DNA of 64,000 nt from Azolla caroliniana (GCA_043228905.1 JBHGNT010000011.1:3162001-3226000), one strand, 5' to 3'. Shown: positions 46,476-57,940, counted from the first letter of the stretch. The notes: a model not told the origin generated them from the sequence alone. Translations and numbers: made by a program.

Positions 46476-47822
46476 CTATCCCCCCTTTAAAATGACGAGT
46501 GTCACGAGTCGTTCTGGATGGAGGACCCGGTTTGTGTGGATATTGACGATGGAAGTCCTCAAGAAGCACACGAGCATTGGTCACATTCTCGATCGGTTCC
46601 CAAGTACGTTCGTTGGGACTATAGCCTAGCCAATCGACTAGATAGTAGAGCTTGTTGCGAACAATCTTGGAATCAAGGATGGCGGCAACCTCGTACTCTG
46701 GTCCATCTTCAAGCTCGATCGGGGGTGGAGGTTGTATAATACGTCCTGGGATGGTGCTTTCGTGATAGGGTTCAAGGAGAGAACTATGAAACACCGGATG
46801 TATCCGAAGTTGAGGAGGTAGATTTAGATGAAAAGCGGCATCATTAATCTTTCCGATAATACGGAAAGGACCTAATCGCTGATAATCCAACTTCTCACAT
46901 GGGCGAGTAGTCTTGATGTGGCGTCGTAGCAGCCACACCCAATCTCCAATGTTAAAACTAGATGGAAGTCGATGACGATCCGCGTAGACCTTGTGTGTTT
47001 GTTGAGCTTGCTGGAGATGAGTAGATAAATCTGTTTGTATCTTGCGTAACTACTCCAAACGATCCTCAGCGCAAGGATTTGTGGACACCTCTAGGGTTTC
47101 AAGTACACTCCACCGAGGGTGACATCTCGTATAAGCATAAATGGCGTAACTTTAGTCGATGCGTGGATAGAGTTATTAAACGCAAATTCGGCGAAGTGGA
47201 GAATATCTGCCCAGTTATCCTGATGATAGCTGAGAAAGCACTGTAGATACTGTTGCAGCGTTTGATTTGTTCGTTCGGCTTGGCCGTCGGTTTGTGGGTG
47301 GTAGTCGAAGGAGAGGTTACAAGTGACCTTGAGCATTTTAAAAAGGTGCTTCCAGAATTTTGACACGAACTGGGGTCCACGATCGTTGACGATACTATCG
47401 GGAAGTCCATGATGCCGACATACTTCACGCATGACAATTTCGTCAGTGTCTTCACTGGAGATTTCCTTAGTACATGGCAAGAAATGAGCCATCTTCGTAT
47501 ATCGATCTACCACTGTTAGAATCGCATTGAACCCCTTAGAGACTGGAAGATCTGTGATGAAGTCTAGAGCAATGGATTGCCATGGCTTGCTTGGAATTTG
47601 TAATGGTTCTAATAAACCATATGGATGATGCTTTGGCATTTTCGCTCTACAGCATGTATCACAAGTCTGAGCAAAATCTTCGACAAATTGTCGCATACGG
47701 GGCCACCAGAATGATCGTTGTACTAAATCTAATGTTTTAGTACTACCAAAATGCCCAGTTGTATATGTGTCATGACAGTTTTGTACTACTCGAAGGTGGC
47801 AAGAACCATTAGGAACATACAA
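46468..47822 (-). pseudogene. Chromovirus integrase and C-terminal chromodomain
   Basis: The zinc-binding region has H...H and TCDTCCRAKMPKHH. The core shows ALDFITDLPVSKG, IVNDRGPQFVSKFW and YHPQTDGQAERTNQTLQQYL, an intact DDE triad. After a break at about 46940-47090, the last frame (46938-46468) has the GPFRIIGKINDAAFHLNLP tail and a chromodomain, YEVAAILDSKIVRNKLYYLV then DWLGYSPNERTWEP. Chromodomains of this kind steer integration to marked chromatin. Its stop codon lies just inside the 3' LTR. Confidence 0.9.
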
Positions 47823-47956
47823 AAGTTCTTTAAAGAAGAGTAATCCATCATGGTATTTGAATTGTCGATAGTCCGTACCTGGTGGTTGCGACTATGAACA
47901 CGATGCTCGAGAGGGATCAATTTGTGCTAGTATAGCTTGGGCGAAAGCTTCTGTCT

Positions 47957-49678
47957 TCAGGTCCGCACATATGATATTGATAACATGGGAATCCATGGGC
48001 ATGCCAAAAACTTGTGTTGCATGTAGTCGTGCCGTGCCGGTCCCAAGATTACTTGCTTTTGGTGATCGAAAGCTAGCTCTACGGGACGCGGTGTTAGATA
48101 CGAACTCCGTGATAATGCATCTGCCTTCCCTTGGTGCTTCCCCGGACGATATGTAATTTTGAAGTCGAAACGCGTGAGGAAGTGGGCCCACCGAGCTTGA
48201 CGTCGATTTAACACACGAGCATCCTGAAAGTAGGCTAGGTTTTTATGGTCACTGAATACGGTGACTTGATGAGAGGATCCCTCTAAAAAATGTCTCCATT
48301 GCATAAACGAGTCCATTGTTGCCAATAGCTCCTTATCATGAATTTCGTAGTTGATTTCGGCGGCGTCAAACTTGCGTGAGTGAAAAGCCACAGGATGTAG
48401 CTTCTCATCATTACCCCGTTGTGATTGAATGCTCCCCAATGCGAAATGCGATGCGTCAGCTTCGATAATTAATGGTTTTTCCGGATCGACATGAGCTAGA
48501 ATTGGAGCCGATGTAAATGCCTTTTTAAGCCTCTCGAAAACCATATCTGCTTCTTCAGACCAAACGAACGATTGTCCCTTCCTGGTAAGATGTGTGAGAG
48601 GTAGAACGAGCTTTGAGTAATCTTGTATAAACTTCCGGTAAAAATTGGCAAAGCCTAAAAAGCATTGCACATCCCGCACCGAGTGTGGAGTCTGCCATTC
48701 TACCACCGTCTTGACCTTAGCTGGGTCCATGGAGATGCCTTCTGATGAAATGACGTAGCCGAGAAATTCCACCTAGTTGCACCCGAAACTACATTTTTCT
48801 GGCTTTGCGTAAAGACCATGTTCTCGAAGTCGTTTTAGTACTAACAGTACATGAGAATCATGCTCTTCTTCAATCTTTGAATAAACTAGTAGATCATCCA
48901 AGTAGATGATCAGACACACATCCAAGAGATCTCAGAATATATCATTTTCCATGTGCTGGAAGACTATTGGCGCATTAGTGAGGCCGAACGGCATGACCGT
49001 ATACTCGAAATGCCCATATCTAGTGTGGAACGCGGTCTTCGATTCATCTCCTGGTCGGATCCGTACGAGGTTATAGGCCCCCCGTAAGTTGATCTTTGTG
49101 AAGAACCTGGCACCATTGATCCATTCTAAAAGACTTGAGATAAGGGGAAGTGCATACCTATTGCGGATTGTAACTTTATTCAAGCCATAGTAATCTACCA
49201 CCAGACGAAGTGAGCCATCCTTTTTCTTGACGAAGAAAATGGGTGCACCGGCTGGAGATTTCGAATGTCGAATGAATCCATTCTCCAAATTCTCCTCTAT
49301 ATAGGCTCAAAGGACTTCTAGCTCGGTTGGTGACAAATTGTAGATCGGTCCCCATGGTGGCTCTTTCCCCGGTTGTAAATCGATGGGGCAATCATATGGT
49401 CGATGGTAAGGAAACGTATTGGCTCGTACTTTATCGAATACATCGGCATAATGATGATACTTCTTTGGAAGCTGAACGATGGACTCCTCTTTAGTGGTGT
49501 TGGAGGGTTTTAATGATATTGCGAAGAGAAACATTTCTTCCTTGTGTCCTTCTTCCCGCAATTGATGTAGTGAAATGGTGGCAATCTTCTGAGTAGATCC
49601 TCGGGTTTGTCGACACCGGATTTCTCTTGTTCTCCAATCTATGTCTAGGTTATGTAACTCGAACCATGGTAATCCCAA
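47957..49678 (-). pseudogene. Chromovirus reverse transcriptase and RNase H
   Basis: The blocks are the FDKVRANTFPYHRPYDCPI region, [35 protein letters not shown] (the motif A aspartate is Asn here), [21 protein letters not shown] at about 48890, then FLGFANFYRKFI. RNase H blocks IIEADASHFALG, ELLATMDSFMQWRHFL and GKADALSR follow. Stops near 49289, 48930 and 48775 and the D-to-N change show inactivity. Confidence 0.87.
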
Positions 49679-50331
49679 AACGATGGGATGTTCTGGGATA
49701 CTAATAATGTTAAATGATACTACACATGCTAAGTTATCTAGGACAATATTAACGGGTTCTGACTCTTCTATGATATTTCCGGAAGCAATGGGACGACCAT
49801 CAATGACAACTACAGAGGCTGGACACGGGAGTTTTCTAAGAGATATCTAATGAGCTTGGGCAAAATTCCTATCCATAAAGCAAGAATTAGCTCCGGAGTC
49901 TAGAAGTGCTAAGACGTGTACTGGAGGGGTACTTTTAGTACTAACTGTTACTTGGGCTACGAACACATTGCTAACTTGCTTAGAGGGAATGGAACCACTA
50001 ATGGGCTGCATAGATCTAGGACTGTCCAACCAAACGGCTCCTATTTTGGCTGGACTTAGTCGTTTAACTCTTCTTCTAACTGACTAAGGACATCAAATTT
50101 GTTCCCTAGATCTAGGCTATTAGTACTATTAGTACTATCAGATATCCCTACTGTAATAGGCTCGGGTTTAGTACAATTAGAACTAGCAACTATTTGGTTT
50201 ACCTGTCTTCTTGGCCTATGGGGACAATTTATTGCAATGTGTCCTGGTCCACCGCAGTAGAGACAGTCGATTTGTTCGGCGTCGCTACTTTTCTTCTTCG
50301 GATAATGGCCCTCGATGACGTGTAGTGTCAA
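49679..50331 (-). pseudogene. Chromovirus zinc knuckle and protease
   Basis: A CCHC knuckle, CLYCGGPGHIAINC, occurs at about 50265. The aspartic protease active site LALLDSGANSCFMD follows at about 49910, and the flap and C-terminal region read as KIILGMPWFE-like sequence toward 49679. Stops and frame changes separate the blocks. Confidence 0.82.
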
Positions 50332-50503
50332 TCTCCATCGGAGTCAGAGTATTCACTAGAGGCGCATTATAGGACTCCCTCAGTAAAGGTTTTGCTACCA
50401 TTGAGGCGTAGGTGGGCTCTGATCTTGCCCTCGGCATCTGTAGCTGTCGTTCCGAACGTCGCTCAAAGAGGCGGTTGTCACATCTCACCGCGCGACTGAT
50501 TGC

Positions 50504-51204
50504 TTATGTTAAGGACTTTGGCTCTTCAAGGAAGGTCAAGAGTAAATCCTTGACATCGTTGCGTAAACCATAACGAAATTGCTCCATCAACGCTTGATCA
50601 TCCCAAGGGATGTCAACGGCGAGTAAGCGGAAATCTGCAGCGTATGCGGAGGCTAGACGGTCTCCTTGGCATAATCGCCGGATTTTGTTGATTGCGGTCC
50701 TTATGTTGTCAGTATCTCCAAAGCATGCTTTAAACTCACCTATAAACTCTTCAAAGTTGTTGAGTAATGGAGACTCCTTTTCCAACAGTGGAGCGAACCA
50801 TGCCCACGTTGAGCCACTTAACAGCGTCCCTACTAAACCCACTCGTGATGCATCGGTAGGATATCGGGAAGGATGCATTTGAATAACTAATCGTACTTTA
50901 TTAAGGAACCCTCTAAACTGCGATTGTGTTCCATCGAACTTCGTGGGAAGGCCAATCTTGGGTTCCTTATGAATCCCTTGTGTTCTGGGGCCTTATTGTT
51001 GCATCACTAAGATGGTTGCTTCGAGTTGTTGCACGCGTAATGCAAGTTCCCCATTTGTTGTTGCGTTTGCTGCTTTTCTAAGGAGATTTGTTGAAGATCC
51101 CCCAGCAACTGTTGATTTTCTTGTTCCAAAGCAAGGAACTTCTCTTTCAAGCATTGAAACTCTGAGAAAACATATTGGTATTCCTGAGTGCTAACAATGG
51201 CCAT
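50504..51204 (-). pseudogene. Chromovirus gag (matrix/capsid region)
   Basis: Gag starts at the ATG at 51204 (MAIVSTQEYQY) with a Gln/Glu-rich coiled-coil segment. After a frameshift at about 50880-51000, the Retrotrans_gag-type region DASRVGLVGTLLSGSTWAWF and FRYGLRNDVKDLLLTFLEEP is seen in 50878-50504. It is broken from the downstream zinc knuckle by another frame change. Confidence 0.8.
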
Positions 51205-51273
51205 GGGATGAAAAGAAAAAAGGAATAAGAGATTAGTATGAAGGGAGAGAGACAGAAGCAAATTGGTTCAAAC

Positions 51274-51719
51274 TGTCAAGAATAGTACTAAACAGAGAGA
51301 GAATTAGTACTAGAGAAGGGAAGTACTATTAGTACTAAGAGGACGGGACTGCATAACACTCCCGAGAGAGGAAGAGAGAAGAGGAGTGAGAGAGATAGCG
51401 AGGATGAGAGAGAGAGAGAGACATGATGATAATAGATTATATATTATAAGAAGAGTAAGTACAAAAGGGCTATGAGGCTAAAGACTGGCGTTGAACCAAT
51501 TTGGTTCAACATAATGCCTAGTGCCCTCTTTTATAGTGTTCTCAGGAGTAATCCTGAAGCTTCTAGAATGTTCCAGAGAAATCTGGAATATACATTAATT
51601 TCCTATAATTAAATATAAATGAAAATAAAATCTTGCGTATTACAATAGATGATATAATGGTCAAGAGCTCGACCCATATAACCTAAGGTCATGGGTTCGA
51701 GTCTTGCCATATCATGACA
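51274..51719 (-). repeat. Chromovirus 5' LTR with antisense tRNA-like terminus
   Basis: It ends on the plus strand with a segment of about 72 bases, 51646-51717, that is tRNA-like: a 7-bp ATGATAT/ATATCAT end stem, TAATGGTCAAGAG as an A-box candidate and GGTTCGAGTC as a B-box. The rest carries GTACTATTAGTACTAAG repeats, (GA)n, and promoter-like TATAAAAGAG on the minus strand at about 51530. Confidence 0.88.
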
Positions 51720-52100
51720 CATGTCCTTCTGTCGGACATTGCTCAACTCCTATCGAAGTTGCGGCTTCCAAGCCGTAATGCTTGCCGCAAAAACCTTCTT
51801 CAGGTTTCCCCAAGATTCTTTTGGCGTCTTGGCATCTCAGACATGGCTCAGTAGCTAGTCTCCGACACTGGACGCAAAGCAGTACATCACTCTACTTGCC
51901 GCTTGTTCCCACACTGGGAAGTCCTTGTGTGTCACGTCAAGTGTTGTGTCGCTAGCTCCGTCGACATAGCTCCAGTAACCATGCCTAAGCAGGTACTGGT
52001 GCATCTTGTATGACCAAGATGCGTAGTTGGATCTGTCGAGCTTCTCCACCGGGCGAGCTAGCCATTCCTTTGTCCATCACTTCTCTTTCTATTCTTATCG
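51720..52100 (-). pseudogene. copia-2 gag N-terminal part
   Basis: The minus-strand frame 52049-51855 starts MEKLDRSNYASWSYKMHQYLL, the usual copia gag opening, then shows HKDFPVWEQAASRVMYC. It reads on to 51720, where the chromovirus target duplication lies. Start codon at 52049; short 5' leader to the primer-binding site at 52158-52169. Confidence 0.8.
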
Positions 52101-52169
52101 GGTTTTAGGGTTTGTCTTCAGATGCTGATGTCGGCTGCAGAGGTTCTCAACCCTCGCGCTCTGATACCA

Positions 52170-52219
52170 TGTAAAAACGAAGGTGCATAAGCGTTAGACA
52201 ACCAACTTAGCCAGATAGC

Positions 52220-52262
<43 letters not shown>

Positions 52263-52614
52263 ACACACAGAAGGTACGCAGGAGGGACAGAGACAGAGAG
52301 AGAGCAGAACAACTTAAATCTATTATAAACAACTCTGTAAAATTCTTTGTATATACAACGTGCTCAACAACACTATTTATACAAGTCCTAAGAGGACTGA
52401 CAGAAGTATAGTGTACTTCAATGCTCACACGAGCGTTTGACACTAACTACGAGACATTAACTACCTAGTATTCTAAGCTGCTACTAGGCTTCCAGTTATT
52501 GCTTGATCCGGCTAACCGGCTCCCCAGCTCACCGATCTGGCTCATCCTTCCGAATGCCGATCCGGCTCAGGCTTATTCAGCTTATCCGGATCCGGTTGAG
52601 CTTGCTGCTCAACA
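52170..52614 (-). repeat. copia-2 5' LTR (445 bp)
   Basis: On the minus strand it begins TGTTGAGCAGCAAGCTCAACC and ends TACA directly before TGGTATCAGAGC. It includes an (AG)n microsatellite at 52223-52259 and a segment with TATAAATAG-like sequence at about 52375. Confidence 0.88.
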
Positions 52615-53475
52615 TTCTTCGAAGTTAATCCCTTGGGACGAGAGTTCAAACAACACCCGGCTGAAGGTGTTGATGTGAGAGGTTGCTAGGTCTGACTCTC
52701 TCATCTTCATATTGAATGATTATCGAATCAATATGAGTTTCTACGAGGAGGACTTCTTTTCATACACTACTTGCAACTTCTCCCATAATGAGAAAGTTTT
52801 CGTCTCCTTGGCCATGCTAAAGTAGACATTCTCAGCCAAATGCATTCGGATGGTGGAGCGCACAATTTCGTCGATGGATCCCCACTCTTCGGTTGTCATC
52901 GAAGTGGGTTTTTCGCTGTGTTGAATGGCTTCGACTTGTCTTCTGATGATCAGCACATCCCGGATCATCTTCTTCCACAAGGCAAAATTTTTGCCATCGA
53001 ACTTTCGCATTTCAACTCCTGTTTCGAATGTTGAAGCCATATTCTTTTTCGAAAGTGAGATTTTTACTGACCTTGTCTTCTTCTTCTTTTTTTCAGTTTC
53101 CTCTGTTGCTTTCGTTGCTGCTGAACAACAGGTCACTCTGATACCAGTTGATGGGAAGAATGCGCGGAAGTAAGTGAGTACCTTTTGGTGAATTTGCATA
53201 GCAAACAACACAGAGAGTATGACTAAAGAAATGATGGAAATGTAGACACAGTTCAAGCTCAAATGGAAGCTTTCGTTATTCTCTATTCTCTCTCTCTCTC
53301 TCTCTCTCTCTGACGCTAGATACAAGAATGATCAAGCCGAAGAGTTACAACATTAGGTTATTGCTTATATACTAAACCCTAATTATTTGGACGTGTTCAC
53401 AGTAGGATACAAAGTGGAAGGAGTCAACCTGTTATGCCAACAATGCCAACATAGCCGCTTTATCGGCTGACATCA
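52615..53475 (-). mobile_element. copia-4: 5' LTR, PBS and gag (right part)
   Basis: On the minus strand there is a 327-bp LTR at 53475-53149 beginning TGATGTCAGCCGATAAAGC and ending CCCATCA, then primer-binding site TGGTATCAGAGTG (53146-53134). Gag starts at the ATG at 53040 (MASTFETGVEMRKFDGKNFA) and continues to 52741, then degenerates until copia-2 interrupts at 52614. Its zinc knuckle and protease are at 40270-41162. It is inserted in gypsy-2. Confidence 0.84.
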
Positions 53476-55350
53476 ATTATTTTGCTACACTAATGGGATG
53501 AGGGTCCTCCATTGTCCCTAAGTTGACTTCCTCTAATGTGGAAGCCTTAACGCGCCGAGATATTTCCATTTCTTGCTCGAATGCCTCTTGGGCACAATGT
53601 AGTTCTACCACGGCGTATAGGTCCGGTTCCCATAGGTCCTCATTTGTGTCGGTGGGCTTCCCAACCGCATAAGGGCTTACTACTTCGATTACATCAATTT
53701 CAAAGAGCGACACAAGTTTCAGGTTCTCTTCCAAGTATCGGTCGACCTCCTCCTCATCCAACTCATCAAGCATGTGGACCCCTTCTGGCTATAGTGGTGC
53801 CATCTCTTTATTTGTCACCATATGTTCCTTAGTCGGCATGCGGATCTTGGTGCACCCCCTTTTAAAGCTTATGACATTGTGTTGCCAGCTCTATTTTATA
53901 TTAGCTGTCTGCAACCATGGTCGTCCTAACAAGAGGGGATACACCCTTGGGGCATCCAATTGTAGCATCACTACCGAGATCGCAAATGGGTACCTTCCTA
54001 TGGTGATATCTAGATTTCGGATAAGTCCCAGGGGATGAACGGAGCTTGTGTCAGCCATCCAAAGCCAAAATGGGCAAACCTCCCATTGCTTGATGCCCAA
54101 CCTATTGCAGGTTTCTTTATTAACGACATTCAGTCCCAACCCACCGTTGATTATGCAACCCGGTACCTCCTGCCCCTTGATGATTACCGTGATCGCGGGG
54201 TTTTGATGGTCCATCACGACTAGCCCGTCGGTCGGTTCGACAAGGTTACTAGGCACCGTCGGTCGTTCTTTGGTCTTCACTATTGCTGCTACCGATTCTC
54301 TAAATCGAGGGACCAGATTCAGCAACTTGCTCATGGTCATCGTGATCTGACAATCCATTAGAGCTTGCCAAATAGGGTCCTCGTCCCATGGTTCTTTGAC
54401 GGTCAATGCTTGTGGCTCAGGTAAGCGCTCCGGCATCAGACTGTTCTGCATCCATTCGGGATTGGCCCCATTGGCTTTTTCGACCCATACCTTTGCCGCC
54501 TTTTGGATCTTGGCTTGTACTTCCCAGTCTGATTGCTTCATTTTGCTCCGCGTGGGTTGTCGGCAAGTAAAACATTGGAGCGTCGTCACCATGCTAACTT
54601 CTCCTTGTTCAATCGGTGTAGGATGCAATGGCTCGGGTTGCCTTTTCAGTTCCTTCGAATCCAAGGGTTGTACTGATATTGCCACGTATGGCGAGGCTAT
54701 TGATGATTATCCCTCCAATTGGTGTTCGATGGCGGGCCAACGATCGTCCACTTGGTTATCGTCTATTCAACGTTGATTTTGGGACCTGCGGTTGTCCCCA
54801 TAATTCTTGGGTTTGGCAAATTCGCCCCTATTGTCTAGCGGCGGTCGATGGTTGTATCGGGGTGTGTAATCATTGTCATAACCAGTTAGCCACTTGTCCC
54901 TCTGGTGATAAACTGAACTTGGCTATCTTTGACGCATAGGTGTCAGCTTCTACCAATCTTTGCGATACGTGGTTGGCCTGCTATGTTGTCAGGAAGGACG
55001 GCGCACAAATGTGCCTCGGAGTCGGCCTCATCGTTGTATTTCAGATAAGGGTTGTGATGGACCTCGGAACTGTTGTTGTTGTTGGTCATTATTGGGTCAG
55101 GTTGCACTTTCAAGTGGGTTTCCAACGCTTGTTGGGTTTGTTATGTGAGCGTTGAGAGTCCGCCACACTCTCTTCGTGGCCTATCCGTTAGAAGTCCAAC
55201 TGAGACTACTCCATGAGCGCTGCCTCCGTCACGAGTCGGGAGTTTTCCCGGGTATGCGGTTTGCTTCGTCTTGCCATCCATCCCCCTGCCATTCTCTGCG
55301 TCTTCACAAATCAACCATGCATGCCAAAAGTGTTACCATCTTAGAGTAAC
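53476..55350 (-). mobile_element. Ty3/gypsy fragment gypsy-2 (gag end, protease, linker)
   Basis: The minus-strand frames 54685-53891 and 53773-53477 match gypsy-1 at 3362-4020: NVVNKETCNRLGIKQWEVCP, LLLGRPWLQTANIK, then EEVDRYLEENLKLVSLFEID and VKASTLEEVNLGTMEDP. The protease motif reads CIINGGLGLNV, so the catalytic Asp is Asn. A Cys-rich CFTCRQP segment is left of a zinc knuckle. The reverse transcriptase half is missing because copia-4 interrupts at 53475. Confidence 0.82.
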
Positions 55351-55359
55351 ACGGTGTCG

Positions 55360-55790
55360 GATACGCGTTCCTTTGGTATCTGACTCAAGGTCTTGTGGTA
55401 TCGAGACTGAATGTGAACATGTGTAGAGAAATTATGTATTCTTTGAATCAGGTTGCAATGATTGTGGACTATGGAGACTGGAAGTTGAGCCTACTAAAAC
55501 CGACTGGTGGGGTACAACACACAGAGAAACAGACTACAAATGCTCAACACAGAAAAACTCTTGACACAAGAACACAGTATAAGCAACACAAATATTTTAT
55601 TATGAAACACAAACTTAAGACATTGATACAACCGGTTAGTTTTTACATCTTTCCATGTCCCTTTTTATAGGGAGCATGGACGGTTACGTCTAGACGTGAA
55701 CCGCTACTACTTCCACTAATTATGTTTATAGACGTTTCTTCTCCCTGTCCGGCCCCACCCATCTTCGACCTGACAAGTAACCATCCTTGG
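55360..55790 (-). repeat. Possible gypsy-2 5' LTR
   Basis: On the minus strand, CCCTATAAAAAGGG at about 55665 is followed downstream by AATAAAAT at about 55597, the promoter and polyadenylation order of an LTR. The boundaries and primer-binding site cannot be fixed by eye. Confidence 0.4.
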
Positions 55791-57300
55791 CTTTTCATTC
55801 ATGGGCTATCTTGACCGGCCAACACATAATTTCCCAAATTCCAACACAAGGAATGATAGTTGACAACAAGTTGAACACTCTTTTGCTAATGAGCAATCTT
55901 CCTCCTTCGTGGGAAACTTTCATCACGACCATGTGTAACGCATTGGCTACAACCGTCAAGTACTCTGAGATTACGAGCTCCATCCTATCCAAAGACACTC
56001 GGAGTAAAACTTCCGTACACGAGTCAAAAAGTGATGCCTTTATGGTGCAAAGTTCAGGTGACCGACCGAACAATCGAGGAAGAAGTTCTTCTCGAGTGCC
56101 GACTAATGCTAATAGTCGAAGTAAGTCTAGGGACACACAAACATGCAATTATTGCAAGAAACCCGGGCATATTAAAGTCGAATGTTATGCTCTCAAGGCT
56201 AAGAACGAAAAGACTTAGAGATCAGAGCAAAAGGGCAGCTGAACAAAGGAAGTGAATTTCGTCGGAGCAGCTCTTCCACTGTCGACTCTTCAGCCACAAT
56301 CTTGTCAAACGACCTGAATATTCTAATAATAATAAACATAGTCAAATTGGAAGTTTTGTATACGACCGAAGAAGCTACGAGTTGGCTTCTCAATTCGGGT
56401 GCCTCCTATCATGTGGCCCCACATCAGTCACAATTTCGGTAATATACGACTCAGAATTCCAACTCAGTTCGAGTCGGCAACTCCCAGCATTGTGCCATTG
56501 TCGACATCAACACACTAGAACTCAACCTTCTAAGTGGTTCTACTTTAGTACTCCATGATGTCCGACCCGTCCCAGAACTAACACAACCGCTAATCTCGGT
56601 GGGATAGCTTGACGAAGTAGGCATTTGCGCCAGCTTTTCATCATGAGGATGGACACTCCACAGAGGGAACCTCCTACTTGCTTGTGGGCCAAAGGTACAT
56701 TCATTATACTCATTGTATGTCACACTCAAAGAGGGTGACCTTTTCCTAGTTAATATCCTAGTGTCATCCCTATGGCACGGACGACTCGGGCACGTGAGCA
56801 AAGTCGGCATAAAACACCTATCTAAAGCCGGATATATTCCCAAGCTCTCCTTCTCCGGCCATCAATTCCGTGAGCATTGCCAGTATGGCAAGCAAGCCGC
56901 GACATCGCACCTGACCAGTGCACCAAGAGAGTCGAGCCCGCTCGACTTGGTCCATTTGGATGTCTGTGACCCTATGCCACATCAGTCTCTCAGTGGTGCA
57001 TCATACTTCATCACAATTATTGATGACGTGACTCGGAAGGTGTGGGCGTATCCGGCTCAAACAAAAGATCGCATGTTCATGGTCTTCACGGATTGGCTCG
57101 CGATGGTCGAAAATCAAACTAGCCAAAAGTTGAAATGCCTACAATCGAACAATGAGGGAGAATACAAATCAGACGAATTCATCAAATTCTACCGACAAGG
57201 CGACATCAGGAGGTAATTTACGGCTTCGTATAGTCTAAAGCTAAATGACATTACTGAATGCATGAACCGAACAATTTAGGAGCGAATTGAGGAAGGGGTA
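55790..57300 (+). mobile_element. Ty1/copia remnant copia-5 (gag to integrase, RT deleted)
   Basis: The plus-strand gag end is LNTLLLMSNLPPSWETFI, with zinc knuckle CNYCKKPGHIKVEC at about 56143. A degenerate protease region follows, then pre-integrase HGRLGHVSKVGIKHLSKAGY and integrase LVHLDVCDP, IIDDVTRKVWAYP and QSNNEGEYKSDEF up to 57216. Shortly after comes GAGGAAGGGG, resembling a polypurine tract. The whole reverse transcriptase and RNase H are therefore deleted. Confidence 0.82.
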
Positions 57301-57530
57301 TTATGTCAAATATTGTCATATAATGGAGGCATTCACATTATCCCATTAGACAAACTAGATTAGGCTATTTCTATCAATAGCATAAAGAGCATTTTTCCTA
57401 GTTTGATTAGTATATAACCGACTTTGTAACTAGTTTGTAAGATGATGTTGTAACTACCATTCTTTGAATAATACAATTGGATTTTGTTGTGCCTCTTTGT
57501 TGTTGTTGTTCTCTCTCTCTCGCTCTCTCT
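57301..57530 (+). repeat. Possible copia-5 3' LTR remnant
   Basis: AT-rich sequence directly after the candidate polypurine tract, with AATAATACAATTGG near its end. No paired LTR is present to confirm the limits. Confidence 0.35.
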
Positions 57531-57534
57531 CTTT

Positions 57535-57905
57535 ATCGTAATTACCTTACCTTAGTGGTAAGTTGTTAGCACGCATTGCGTTCTGGGTTCGAAACCCAAC
57601 TTCTTCACCTCTCTATTATATACTTCTTATATATCTCGTAGTTCACTAGATGCCACCGTGGAATGTAGGGGTTGAACCCATGACCACTCTCTCTCTCTTA
57701 TCGTAATTAGCTTACCCTAGTGGTAAGTCGATAACACTACAAGCACTATATTGTGCCTTGGGTTCGAAACCCAATTTTTTCACCTCTCTATTATATACTT
57801 CATATATATCTCTGTTTCACTAGATGCCACTGTGGAATGTAGGGGTTGAACCCATGACCAGCTGGTCTCCATTGGGCAACCTTACCAACTGAGCTACATC
57901 CATCT
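57535..57905. repeat. Tandem tRNA-derived SINE-like repeats
   Basis: A unit of about 165 bp occurs twice (57535-57698 and 57699-57860). Each has a plus-strand tRNA-like part with TTAGTGGTAAG or CTAGTGGTAAG and GGGTTCGAAACCC (B-box), and a minus-strand part with GGGTTCAACCCC. The second copy extends to 57905 on the minus strand into TGTAGCTCAGTTGGTAAGG, a good tRNA D-arm/A-box. The acceptor stem has a bulge and the anticodon arm is poor, so these are not functional tRNA genes. Confidence 0.6.

Positions 57906-57908
<3 letters not shown>

Positions 57909-57939
<31 letters not shown>
57909..57939. repeat. (CT)n microsatellite
   Basis: About 30 bases of CT repeat follow the SINE-like repeats. 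Similar (CT)n tracts at 53289-53311 and 57511-57532 flank other element junctions. Confidence 0.85.

Positions 57940-57940
<1 letters not shown>

Larger units (their letters stand above)
46013..51719 (-). mobile_element. Chromodomain Ty3/gypsy retrotransposon (chromovirus) with both LTRs
   Basis: The LTRs are 51274-51719 (5', 446 bp) and 46013-46475 (3', 463 bp). On the minus strand they begin TGTCATGATATGGC and end TTGACA or CTGACA. The flanks are CATGT (51720-51724) and TATGT (46008-46012), a 5-bp target duplication with one C/T change. The internal order is gag, zinc knuckle, protease, RT, RNase H, integrase and chromodomain, followed by the polypurine tract AAAGGGGGGATAG. It is inserted in the gag of copia-2. 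Several stops and frameshifts make it non-autonomous. Confidence 0.92.
41163..52614 (-). mobile_element. Ty1/copia retrotransposon copia-2 with two nested insertions
   Basis: The minus-strand 5' LTR is 52170-52614 and the primer-binding site is 52158-52169. Gag is split by a chromovirus, then come protease, integrase, reverse transcriptase, RNase H, the polypurine tract GGTTGAGGGGGAG and a 3' LTR (41163-42497) that is itself split by a LINE tail. TTCTT is found at both flanks (41156-41160 and 52615-52619). It interrupts copia-4 between gag and protease. Stops and frameshifts show it is old. Confidence 0.85.

Noticed and set aside
52741-53325. Copia-4 gag starting at 53325 with an extra 95 residues
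   Set aside because: That start lies within the LTR and before the primer-binding site. The conserved gag opening MASTFETG begins at 53040.
57825-57905. Functional tRNA gene on the minus strand
   Set aside because: The A- and B-boxes are good, but the acceptor stem needs a bulge, the anticodon arm does not pair well, and the segment sits in a tandem SINE-like unit.
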